A DNA stretch of 6,696 nucleotides from Anaerolineae bacterium (GTDB taxonomy: Bacteria > Chloroflexota > Anaerolineae > Aggregatilineales > UBA2796). The stretch is from the NCBI GenBank assembly GCA_020851855.1, contig JADZBY010000527.1, positions 1 to 6,696 on the forward strand. The letters are read 5' to 3'. The translations under genes were made by a program, and so were the position numbers. Shown piece after piece: positions 1-5,902 of this stretch (positions are counted from its first letter, which is position 1; each line of letters starts with the position of its first letter). The notes beneath the pieces were generated by a model. The model searched no databases and was not told where the DNA came from. It saw nothing but the letters and a program-made list of their open reading frames with translations.

Positions 1-1281
1 CAGCGCCACGCCAACGGCGAGCAGTCCTGCCGCGCCATCGCCATGCTGTCCATCCTGACCGGCAACGTCGGCGTCCAGGGCGGCAGCACCGGCGCGCGTG
101 AGGCGTCCTTTGGCCTGTCGCTGAAGCCCTTCCCGACGCTCGAAAACCCGGTCAAAACCTCGATCTCCGTCTTCATGTGGCCCGACGCGATCACGCGCGG
201 CGCGGAGATGACCGCCACGCGCGACGGCGTGCGCGGTAAAGAAAAACTCGACGTGCCGATCAAGTTCATGTGGAACTACGCCGGCAACTGCATCGTCAAC
301 CAGCACTCGGACAACAACCTGACCACAAAGATGCTGCAAGACGATACCCAGTGCGAGATGATCGTCGTCATCGAGAACCACATGACGCCGAGCGCCCGGT
401 ATGCCGACATCCTGCTGCCGGACATCACCAACTTCGAGCAGACGGACATCGCGCCGGGCAGCTCTGCGGGCAACATGGGCTACGCCATCTTCTGCGAGCA
501 GGCCATCGAGCCGATGTTCGAGTGCAAGTCGGTGTACGAGATGTGCGCCGAAATCGCCAAGCGGCTGGGCGTCGAAGAGGCGTTCACCGAAGGCAGGACT
601 CAGGAAGACTGGCTGCGCTCCGTGGTCGAGGCCACGCGCGCCGACAACGAGAACTTCCCGGAATACGACGCCTTCAAGGCGATGGGCGTCTTCAAAGTCA
701 CCAACCCCGGCCAGCCATCCGTGGCGTACAAAAAGTTCCGCGAGGACCCGGTCGCCAACCCGCTCACGACGCCGTCGGGCAAGATCGAGATCTTCTCGCC
801 CCGGCTGCACGACATGAGCCAGACCTGGGAACTGGACGAGGTCGACGTGATCAGCGGCCTGCCCATCTACACGCCCGGTTGGGAAAGCCCCAACGACCCG
901 CTGCGCGAAAAGTACCCGCTTCAGATGATCGGCCACCACTACAAGCAGCGCACGCACTCCACCTACGGCAACGTGGCCTGGGTGAAAGAAGCTGCGCCGC
1001 AGGAAGTCTGGATCAACCCGATCGACGCGGCAGCGCGCGGCATCCAGCACGGCGATATGGTCGAGGTCTTCAATGACCGTGGCCGCATCCGCCTGCCCGC
1101 CAAGGTGACGCCGCGTATCATGCCCGGCGTGCTCTCCGTGCCGCAGGGCGCATGGTACACCCCCGACGCAAACGGCGTGGATGTGGGCGGTTCGGTCAAC
1201 ACGCTGACGAAATACCACCCGTCGCCGCTGGCGAAGGGCAATCCGCAGCACACCAATCTCGTAGAAATCGAGAAGGCGTAG
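1..1281 (+). CDS. dmsA: DMSO reductase catalytic subunit A, C-terminal part (5' end outside window)
   Basis: This is the molybdopterin catalytic subunit of a DmsABC-type reductase, expected on the outer face of the membrane after Tat export. The frame is open from base 1, so the gene enters from upstream. The visible 426 residues are about half of a normal ~800-aa DmsA; the Tat signal, N-terminal Fe-S site and Mo-ligand region are not seen. The window opens with the family motif ANGEQ...RAIAMLSILTGNVG. The molybdopterin-dinucleotide-binding C-terminal domain spans visible residues ~306-425, with HYKQRTHSTYGN, EVWINPIDA, FNDRGRIRLPAKVTPR, MPGV and SPLAKGNPQHTNLV, close by memory to E. coli DmsA and YnfE. 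The stop is followed 10 nt later by dmsB. The true substrate (DMSO, TMAO, selenate or another) cannot be read from sequence. Family assignment is very secure. Confidence 0.95.
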   Translation, partial: QRHANGEQSCRAIAMLSILTGNVGVQGGSTGAREASFGLSLKPFPTLENPVKTSISVFMWPDAITRGAEMTATRDGVRGKEKLDVPIKFMWNYAGNCIVNQHSDNNLTTKMLQDDTQCEMIVVIENHMTPSARYADILLPDITNFEQTDIAPGSSAGNMGYAIFCEQAIEPMFECKSVYEMCAEIAKRLGVEEAFTEGRTQEDWLRSVVEATRADNENFPEYDAFKAMGVFKVTNPGQPSVAYKKFREDPVANPLTTPSGKIEIFSPRLHDMSQTWELDEVDVISGLPIYTPGWESPNDPLREKYPLQMIGHHYKQRTHSTYGNVAWVKEAAPQEVWINPIDAAARGIQHGDMVEVFNDRGRIRLPAKVTPRIMPGVLSVPQGAWYTPDANGVDVGGSVNTLTKYHPSPLAKGNPQHTNLVEIEKA

Positions 1282-1285
1282 GAGG
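1281..1285 (+). promoter_or_regulatory. Ribosome binding site of dmsB, overlapping the dmsA stop
   Basis: GGAGG begins on the last base of the dmsA stop codon and lies 6 nt before the GTG at 1292. It supports that non-ATG start and translational coupling of dmsA and dmsB. Confidence 0.75.
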
Positions 1286-1291
1286 TGGGAC

Positions 1292-1912
1292 GTGGCGAAA
1301 CAACTGGGCTTCTATTTCGACGCCAACGAGTGCACCGGCTGCAAAGCCTGCCAGGTGGCGTGTAAAGATAAATGGGACCTCGACGTCGGCGTCACCTGGC
1401 GGCGCGTCGTGGAATACAGCGGCGGCGACTGGGTGGTCAATCAGGATGGCACGGTGACACAATCCGTGTTCGCCTACTACACCTCGGTCGCCTGCAACCA
1501 CTGCGAGACGGCGATGTGCCTGGACGTGTGCCCGACCGGCGCGATGAGCAAACGCGACGATGGCATCGTGCTCATCGACGCGGAAAAGTGCGTCGGCTGC
1601 CGGTACTGCGAATGGGCGTGCCCGTACAGCGCCCCGCAGTTCGACGAGGCGCGCGGCGTGATGACCAAGTGCAACTCGTGCTACGACGCGGTGGATGCCG
1701 GCGAACAGCCCGCCTGCGTGGCGGCCTGCCCGTCGCGCGCGTTGAAGTTCGGTGACCTGGAAGCGTTGCGCGCCGAGCATGGCCTGGTCGCCGCCGTCGC
1801 GCCGCTCCCGCCCGCCGACATCACCCACCCATCGCTCGTGATCAAGCCGCATCGGGACGCCGCGCCCGTTGGCTCCACGCGGGGCATTCTGGCGAACCCG
1901 GAGGAGGTATGA
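1292..1912 (+). CDS. dmsB: DMSO reductase iron-sulfur subunit B
   Basis: This is the electron-transfer subunit that links the DmsC quinol site to the Mo cofactor of DmsA. It has 206 residues, almost the same as E. coli DmsB (205). Sixteen cysteines fall in four groups: C14/C17/C20/C24, C68/C71/C76/C80, C100/C103/C106/C110 and C127/C130/C142/C146, which is the pattern for four [4Fe-4S] clusters. C103 is a cysteine, as in DmsB, and not the tryptophan that gives NarH a [3Fe-4S] cluster. There is no signal peptide; such subunits travel through Tat bound to DmsA. The start is GTG, supported by GGAGG 6 nt upstream and by the N-terminal MAKQLGFYFDANECTGCKAC, typical of the family. The stop lies 2 nt before the preferred dmsC start. 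Related PsrB/PhsB/NrfC subunits share the fold, but the dmsA and dmsC neighbours favour DmsB. Confidence 0.95.
   Translation: MAKQLGFYFDANECTGCKACQVACKDKWDLDVGVTWRRVVEYSGGDWVVNQDGTVTQSVFAYYTSVACNHCETAMCLDVCPTGAMSKRDDGIVLIDAEKCVGCRYCEWACPYSAPQFDEARGVMTKCNSCYDAVDAGEQPACVAACPSRALKFGDLEALRAEHGLVAAVAPLPPADITHPSLVIKPHRDAAPVGSTRGILANPEEV
1901..1907 (+). promoter_or_regulatory. Ribosome binding site that decides the dmsC start
   Basis: GAGGAGG sits at the very end of dmsB. It lies only 1 nt before the ATG at 1909 but 7 nt before the in-frame ATG at 1915. The normal spacing therefore favours 1915, even though 1909 would make an ATGA overlap with the dmsB stop. Confidence 0.6.
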
Positions 1913-1914
1913 CG

Positions 1915-2838
1915 ATGTCAATCCAGGAATGGGCGCTGATCGTCTTCACCATCGTCATGCAGATGGCGGTCGGCTCGTTTGTCATCCTGGGCGGCGTGCA
2001 CTTCTTCGCCAACCGGAAATACGGCATTGCCGAAGCCGACAAACTCAGTGACCGCGCGCTGCTGGCCATCGGGCCGGTGGTCGTCGCCGGGCTGATCGTG
2101 ACCCTGTTTCACCTCGGTAACCCGGCCAACGCGCCGCGCGCCGTAGCGAACTTCGGCGCGTCGTGGCTGAGCCGTGAGATCGTGCTGGCGCTGGTCTTCG
2201 GCGTCGGCGGCGCGGTGTTCGCCGTCATGCAGTGGCGCAAGATCGCGACCCCGCAGGTGCGGAATGCGCTGGCGCTCGTCGTGGCGGCGGTCGGGCTGGT
2301 CCTGGTCTACGCCATGGCGTCCGTGTACCGGCTCCCGACCATCCCGGCCTGGGACAGCCTGGCGACGCCGGCGTCGTTCTTCATCACCACGTTCCTGCTC
2401 GGCGCGTTGGCGATGGGCGCGGCGTTTGTGCTGAACTACTGGTATATGCGCCGCAAGGGCCTGGAAGAGAAAAGCCCACAAACGTCGGCGCTGGCCACCA
2501 CACTGCGCTGGATCGCGCTGCTGGCCATCGTCCTGCTCGGTCTGCACTTCGTCGTGATCCCGCTTTACATCGCCTGGCTGGCGTCCCAGACGTCGCCGGC
2601 GGCGGCGGAGAGCGTGGCCATCCTGCTCAACCAGAATGGCCTGGTCTTCGCGCTGCGGCTGGTGCTGGTGTTCCTGGGCGCGGGCGTCTTCGCGGCGTTC
2701 GTGTACCAGGGCGCGACCAGCGAGTCGCGGGTGCGCGTGGTGGGCAATCTCGCCCTCGCGGCATTCGTGTTCGTACTGGTTGCCGAGGTGCTGGGCCGCT
2801 ACCTGTTCTACGCGAGCATGGTGCGCATCGGAATCTAG
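1915..2838 (+). CDS. dmsC: DMSO reductase membrane anchor subunit C
   Basis: This integral membrane anchor oxidises menaquinol and feeds electrons to DmsB. It has 307 residues from the chosen ATG; an ATG two codons earlier (1909) is possible but badly spaced from the Shine-Dalgarno. Eight hydrophobic helices are visible at about 6-30, 47-66, 87-106, 116-136, 152-176, 197-222, 243-264 and 276-298, the DmsC topology. Family signatures are LFHLGNP at 64-70, GASWLSREI at 81-89 and the tail EVLGRYLFYASMVRIG. In E. coli DmsC, H65 and E87 are known to matter for menaquinol binding. Here H66 and E88 occupy the same motifs with the same 22-residue spacing, so quinol oxidation is probably retained. It is last of the dmsABC cluster and is followed by a repeat region. 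Assignment is strong. Confidence 0.93.
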   Translation: MSIQEWALIVFTIVMQMAVGSFVILGGVHFFANRKYGIAEADKLSDRALLAIGPVVVAGLIVTLFHLGNPANAPRAVANFGASWLSREIVLALVFGVGGAVFAVMQWRKIATPQVRNALALVVAAVGLVLVYAMASVYRLPTIPAWDSLATPASFFITTFLLGALAMGAAFVLNYWYMRRKGLEEKSPQTSALATTLRWIALLAIVLLGLHFVVIPLYIAWLASQTSPAAAESVAILLNQNGLVFALRLVLVFLGAGVFAAFVYQGATSESRVRVVGNLALAAFVFVLVAEVLGRYLFYASMVRIGI

Positions 2839-2845
2839 GCTAAAA

Positions 2846-2953
2846 CCCTCACTCCCCCGGCCCCTCTCTCCCTCAGGGCGAGAGGGGAGAAAACCGGGGA
2901 GATTCCAGGTGTTTTCACCCCTCTCCATGAGGGAGAGGGGCAGGGGGTGAGGG
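2846..2953 (+). repeat. Inverted-repeat unit, copy 1 (108 bp, twin-hairpin)
   Basis: The unit begins CCCTCACTCCCCCGG and ends CAGGGGGTGAGGG, so its ends are inverted relative to each other. It holds two hairpins. CCCCTCTC (2861-2868) pairs with GAGAGGGG (2880-2887). CCCCTCTCC (2918-2926) pairs perfectly with GGAGAGGGG (2932-2940) around a 5-nt loop. Between them GAGAAAAC and GTTTTCAC are also nearly complementary, so the whole unit can fold as one long hairpin or as a cruciform. No T-tract follows, so it is not a classic intrinsic terminator, although the fold could still affect transcript ends after dmsC. Confidence 0.9.
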
Positions 2954-2968
2954 TTCTGCGGCGATCAT

Positions 2969-3076
2969 CCCTCACTCCCCCGGCCCCTCTCTCCCTCAGG
3001 GCGAGCGGGGAGAAAACTGGGGAGATTCCAGGTGTTTTCACCCCTCTCCATGAGGGAGAGGGGCCGGGGGTGAGGG
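2969..3076 (+). repeat. Inverted-repeat unit, copy 2 (108 bp, tandem with copy 1)
   Basis: This repeats copy 1 at a 123-bp period with three substitutions in 108 bases: A to C at 3006, C to T at 3018 and A to C at 3065. The change at 3006 breaks one pair of the left hairpin, while the right 9-bp hairpin (3041-3049 with 3055-3063) is intact. The 15-bp spacer between copies (2954-2968) is not obviously related to the unit. The near identity points to recent duplication or recent insertion of the same element. Confidence 0.9.
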
Positions 3077-3100
3077 TTTGCAGACACACCCAAGTTCACG

Positions 3101-3160
3101 CCTTACCCCTTAACCCCTTCTCGACGCGGAGTACCGTGTAGAGAGGGGCCGGGGGCGAGG
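3101..3160 (+). repeat. Degenerate third inverted-repeat element with hairpin
   Basis: The left arm (CCTTACCCCTTAACCCC) and right arm (GAGAGGGGCCGGGGGCGAGG) resemble the outer arms of the two upstream units but enclose a different core. In the core, CTTCTCGACGCGG (3118-3130) pairs with CCGTGTAGAGAGG (3135-3147) at 10 of 13 positions around the loop AGTA. It is probably an older or different member of the same repeat family. Confidence 0.6.
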
Positions 3161-3235
3161 TGGAAAATCCCACACATTATGAATCTGGTCGATTGAGCAG
3201 CTAGGCAACGGGCCATGACAGAGAGGCTGACGACA
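3161..3235 (+). other. Leader of the chaperone/Fe-S gene pair
   Basis: After the repeats comes a short, locally AT-richer stretch around 3164-3187 that could hold a promoter for the downstream pair. I find -10-like hexamers (for example TATGAA at 3179-3184) but no convincing -35 box at proper spacing, so no promoter is called. Confidence 0.25.
3221..3226 (+). promoter_or_regulatory. Candidate ribosome binding site of the TorD-family gene
   Basis: GAGAGG lies 9 nt before the ATG at 3236. The alternative in-frame ATG at 3215 has nothing better than AGG upstream. This moderately favours the inner start, which removes seven residues. Confidence 0.45.
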
Positions 3236-3922
3236 ATGGTACAACCTGAACTGGAACAGTGGGTCGAGCCGCTCATCGCGCACCACCTGGCCTACACCTT
3301 CTTCGGCAAGGTCTTCTACGAGCCGCCGTCGGGCGACCTGATGCGCAGCATTGCCGCCGATAACCTGTTTGCCGAGTGGCCGCTGCCCGCATCCAATGCC
3401 CGCATGGAGCGCGCGTTGGAGATGTTGCAGTCTGTCTCCAAAGGCTGGACCGATGACCAGTTGCCCGACCTCAAGCGGGACTACGCGCGCCTGTTCATCG
3501 GGCCGGGCGAATTGCTCGCCGTGCCCTGGGAATCGGTCTACCGCGACCCGGACGGGCTGATCTTCGACGAAAAGACGCTCGAAGTGCGGCGCATGTACCA
3601 GGGATTCGGCATGGCCGTGCCCAATCCGGGCCGCGAGCCGGAAGATCACATCGGGCTGGAGATGCGCTTCGTGGCCTATCTCAGCGCGCTGGGTCTGCAG
3701 GCCATTCAGACGGAACAGGCCGACCGTCTGGCGGCGATTGTCCTCGGCATGCGCACGTTCCTGGAATCCCACCTCGGCCAGTGGGCCGACCTGTGCCTGG
3801 ACCGCGTATTGCAGCACGCCGAAACGCCTTATTATCGCGGCGTGGCGGAGCTGGCAGCCGGCTCCGTGCTGCACAGCATGGCATGGCTGGCGGAGTGGAT
3901 CGGGGAGCCGGCAGACGAATGA
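3236..3922 (+). CDS. TorD/DmsD-family molybdoenzyme maturation chaperone
   Basis: This is a cytoplasmic redox-enzyme maturation protein. The family binds the Tat signal of its molybdoenzyme partner and holds it for cofactor insertion before export. The product has 228 residues from the inner ATG, or 235 from 3215, within the family's normal ~200-240. Family motifs are DYARLFIGPGELLAVPWESVYRD at residues 82-104 (given in the order DYARLF, GPG, PWESVYRD), a TLEVRRMY segment at 114-121, and EPEDHIGLEMRFVAYLS around 134-150, which corresponds to the EPDDHI hallmark. The composition is largely helical, with no membrane segment or signal peptide. The neighbouring dmsA makes that enzyme the obvious client (inference). 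It overlaps the next gene by an ATGA junction, so the two are probably co-translated. Whether it belongs closer to TorD, DmsD or NarJ cannot be settled by eye. Confidence 0.92.
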   Translation: MVQPELEQWVEPLIAHHLAYTFFGKVFYEPPSGDLMRSIAADNLFAEWPLPASNARMERALEMLQSVSKGWTDDQLPDLKRDYARLFIGPGELLAVPWESVYRDPDGLIFDEKTLEVRRMYQGFGMAVPNPGREPEDHIGLEMRFVAYLSALGLQAIQTEQADRLAAIVLGMRTFLESHLGQWADLCLDRVLQHAETPYYRGVAELAAGSVLHSMAWLAEWIGEPADE

Positions 3923-5151
3923 ACCTGCTCCAGCTCGCGCGGGCGGCGGAAACGCTCGTTCAGGATGTCCCGGCGGTCACGGTGGACGGCGCGCGCTGCC
4001 AGCACGCGACCGACAAGACCTCGCCCTGCGACCTGTGCGCCGCCGCCTGCCCATCGCGCGCCATCCAGCTTGACGGCGGGCCGGTCCTTGACCTGTCGCG
4101 CTGCATCCGGTGCGGGCTGTGCCTGAACACCTGCCCGGCGGGCGTTTTTGACGGCGCAGACGGGGCTTATCGCCTGCTCAACTGCGCCTCGAAACTGGTG
4201 GAGCGCCGCCACGTCGAGATCGCCTGCGCGCACCACCCCGATCCGTCACACGGCGCGCGCGGCGTGGATGCCGTGATACAAACCGACGGTTGTTTGTCGT
4301 CTCTCGGCGCGTCGAGTTACCTGGGCTTGCTGGCGCTGGGCGTCGAGACAGCGCGCGTCCGGCTGGATGCCTGCCCGGACTGCCCGCTGCGGCTGATGCA
4401 ACCGACCATCGAGCGGACCGTGCAGCGTGCGGGCGCGCTGGCCATGGCGAGCAGCCTTTCCGGGCGCACCATTGGCCTTGCCGAGTCCGGTTCACGCCTG
4501 TTCAGGGCCAAGCGGCTCGTCGTGTCGGTGAAGAATCCGCCGCTCTCCCGTCGCCATTTCCTGCGGCTGGCCATTCCACCCGCCGAAAGCGCCGTCGATC
4601 TGCTTGTCGAGCGCGCCGAGCCGCAGGTGAGCGGGCCGCGCAGCGCCCCACGCGAGCGGCGGCGGCTCTTGCGCGCGCTCCGGCGCTTGCCCTCGCCGCG
4701 CCAGGACGCCGTGCTGGACGACGCCGAATTTACCCGCCTGAGCGCGTCGCCGGCGTGCACTGCCTGCGATCTGTGCGCGCGGATTTGCCCGACCGGCGCG
4801 CTGGAACTGCACAAGGCAGAAGATGCCTTTGCGTTGCGCTTCGTCGCCGCGGACTGCACGAACTGCGGATTGTGCGTCGAAGCGTGCAGCGCCGGCGCGT
4901 TGAGCCGGTCCGGCGCGCCGAGCCTTCCGGAAGTGCTCCAGGGCGAGTGCGCAACGTTGCGCTCCGGCCCGTTGCAGCGCTGTGCAAAGTGCCACGCCGC
5001 CTTTTCCGGCGACGCGCGCGACGGCCTGTGCCCGCTGTGCGCCGCCCGCCGTGAGCAGCCCTTTGGCGCGGCGATCCCCGACGCCGTGCTCAAACGCCTT
5101 CCCGACCACGTCCGCGCCCGGCTCCAGGCTTTGCCCGAAAACCGCCCCTGA
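3919..5151 (+). CDS. Multi-cluster 4Fe-4S ferredoxin-type protein with C-terminal zinc ribbon
   Basis: The product is a 410-residue cysteine-rich protein, probably cytoplasmic, with no membrane helix or N-terminal signal. The start overlaps the chaperone stop (ATGA), with GGGGAG 11 nt upstream; the frame is open further upstream but only inside the chaperone gene. In order: a ferredoxin module with C27, C37, C40, C44 and C62, C65, C68, C72; a middle region with C103, C125, C152 and C155; an SRRHFLRL motif at 210-217; an Arg-rich link (~235-262); a second 2[4Fe-4S] module with C280, C283, C286, C290 and C313, C316, C319, C323; and C355xxC358...C371xxC374, a zinc-ribbon pattern. The first module is unusual in having nine residues between its first two cysteines. 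Coupling to the chaperone gene suggests a role in electron supply to, or maturation of, the DMSO reductase (inference). NapF-like accessory ferredoxins are the nearest idea, but NapF is much shorter and lacks the middle and ribbon parts. Confidence 0.85.
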   Translation: MNLLQLARAAETLVQDVPAVTVDGARCQHATDKTSPCDLCAAACPSRAIQLDGGPVLDLSRCIRCGLCLNTCPAGVFDGADGAYRLLNCASKLVERRHVEIACAHHPDPSHGARGVDAVIQTDGCLSSLGASSYLGLLALGVETARVRLDACPDCPLRLMQPTIERTVQRAGALAMASSLSGRTIGLAESGSRLFRAKRLVVSVKNPPLSRRHFLRLAIPPAESAVDLLVERAEPQVSGPRSAPRERRRLLRALRRLPSPRQDAVLDDAEFTRLSASPACTACDLCARICPTGALELHKAEDAFALRFVAADCTNCGLCVEACSAGALSRSGAPSLPEVLQGECATLRSGPLQRCAKCHAAFSGDARDGLCPLCAARREQPFGAAIPDAVLKRLPDHVRARLQALPENRP

Positions 5152-5183
5152 GCGCGCCCTCACCCCAATTCCGCACGGTGTAG

Positions 5184-5203
5184 GGACGACGCCTGCGTCG
5201 TCC
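5184..5203 (+). repeat. Short palindrome A, preceded by GTGTAGG
   Basis: GGACGACGC (5184-5192) is followed by CT and then its exact reverse complement GCGTCGTCC (5195-5203). It is introduced by GTGTAGG and followed by GCCC. It could form a stable hairpin in the transcript 33 nt after the Fe-S gene stop, but no T-tract follows. Confidence 0.7.
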
Positions 5204-5228
5204 GCCCCTGCAACGCCACAATGTGTAG

Positions 5229-5248
5229 GGGCGCGTCGCGACGCGCCC
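5229..5248 (+). repeat. Short palindrome B, preceded by GTGTAGG
   Basis: GGGCGCGTCG (5229-5238) is followed directly by its exact reverse complement CGACGCGCCC (5239-5248), a perfect 20-bp palindrome. It has the same GTGTAGG lead as palindrome A and the same GCC tail, but different stem bases. The shared lead with compensated stems marks the two as members of one short dispersed palindromic repeat family. Confidence 0.75.
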
Positions 5249-5413
5249 GCCATAATGATCCGCCGCAAATGCTAAAAGCCCATCCGCGCCGGGCAGTCCA
5301 TCGCTTCTCCGGTCCACCTGATTTAATACGATAGCCTTGCTCTCACCCCGCCGCTGTTCAGGACTAAGATAGACTCCCATGCTAGGATAGGGCGCAGACA
5401 ATCCGCAACAAGG

Positions 5414-5418
5414 GGAGG
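5414..5418 (+). promoter_or_regulatory. Ribosome binding site of the small membrane protein gene
   Basis: GGAGG within a purine-rich run lies 7 nt before the ATG at 5426 and fixes that start with good confidence. Confidence 0.75.
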
Positions 5419-5425
5419 AAAGTCG

Positions 5426-5902
5426 ATGCTCGTCGAATCGTTGAGGAGAAACGTGGCCTGGCGCGCGATACCCATCGCGGGGCTGGCCGGCGGCGCGGTA
5501 CATCTGCTGGTGCAGCTCATCCTCATGCCGCTCGTGCTCAAGGTGAACGGCGTGATGTTCCTGCGTTACGCCGCCTCGCTGGTGCTGGGCGAGCGGGCGG
5601 TGATGGACGGCGATGCAGGCACGGTCGTCGTGGGAATCCTTGTGCACGTTGTGGTGTCCATTGTTCTTGCCCTGGTCATCGCCGTCGTTGTGCACCGCTG
5701 GGGGCTGGGCGTGGGCATCATCGGCGGCGCGCTGCTGGGACTGGCCTTCTACGGCATCAACCTGTACGCATTCACGCGGTCTTTCCCCTGGTTCTTCGCC
5801 ATCAACGGCCCGGTGCTGCTGCTCGGCCATGTGCTGTTCGGCGCGGTGGCGGGCGGCGTGTACGAGTCGCTGGATCGTTTTGATGTGGAGGGGCGCATAT
5901 GA
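5426..5902 (+). CDS. Four-helix membrane protein of unknown function
   Basis: I do not recognise the family. The 158 residues contain four hydrophobic segments at about 14-39, 64-90, 93-114 and 123-146. Basic residues in the N-terminal tail (R7, R8, R13) suggest a cytoplasmic N terminus, and with four helices the acidic C-terminal tail (ESLDRFDVEG) would also be inside. Histidines lie in or beside the helices (H26, H74, H90, H135), and the fourth helix is preceded by an aromatic RSFPWFF stretch. There is no enzyme motif I can name. The start is supported by GGAGG 7 nt upstream. The stop overlaps the start of the M48 protease gene (ATGA), so the two are very likely translated together and may act in the same membrane process (inference). 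Confidence 0.85.
   Translation: MLVESLRRNVAWRAIPIAGLAGGAVHLLVQLILMPLVLKVNGVMFLRYAASLVLGERAVMDGDAGTVVVGILVHVVVSIVLALVIAVVVHRWGLGVGIIGGALLGLAFYGINLYAFTRSFPWFFAINGPVLLLGHVLFGAVAGGVYESLDRFDVEGRI

Larger units (their letters stand above)
5152..5425 (+). other. Intergenic spacer between the dms-linked genes and the membrane protein/protease pair
   Basis: The spacer begins with CCCTCACCCC (5157-5166), matching the outer arm of the repeats at 2846-3076, and then carries two short palindromes. The rest (about 5251-5410) is less GC-rich and has -10-like hexamers (TAATAC at 5324, TAAGAT at 5365, TAGGAT at 5383) but no well-placed -35 box. The promoter of the downstream pair most likely lies here, but I cannot place it. 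Confidence 0.4.

Noticed and set aside
1918..2928. 336-aa minus-strand open frame opposite dmsC
   Set aside because: It is antisense to a confident dmsC gene and is rich in Arg, His, Gln and Asp as expected from the complement of GC-rich hydrophobic codons; no family motif.
2835..3089. 84-aa minus-strand reading frame with two internal near-identical peptide repeats
   Set aside because: It is only the translation of the tandem inverted-repeat DNA; the peptide repeats are explained by the 123-bp period, and there is no ribosome binding site or known domain.
2846..3160. CRISPR array
   Set aside because: There are only two regular units; they are 108 bp long and strongly palindromic, with a 15-bp spacer and no cas genes, which does not fit a CRISPR array.
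3781..3918. Longer N terminus for the Fe-S protein (start at 3781)
   Set aside because: These 46 codons lie inside the chaperone gene in another frame and add no motif; the ATG at 3919 in the ATGA junction is the natural start.
4522..4569. Internal GTG start producing a Tat-exported short ferredoxin
   Set aside because: GTG codons precede the SRRHFLRL motif, but no clear Shine-Dalgarno and no proper hydrophobic region follow, so it is not called a separate gene.
5184..5248. Rho-independent terminator after the Fe-S gene
   Set aside because: Both palindromes are GC-rich and stable, but neither is followed by a run of T, so only the repeat call is supported.
5090..5830. 246-aa minus-strand open frame across the spacer and the membrane protein gene
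   Set aside because: It crosses the palindromes and lies antisense to a gene with a good ribosome binding site; its composition is that of a shadow frame.
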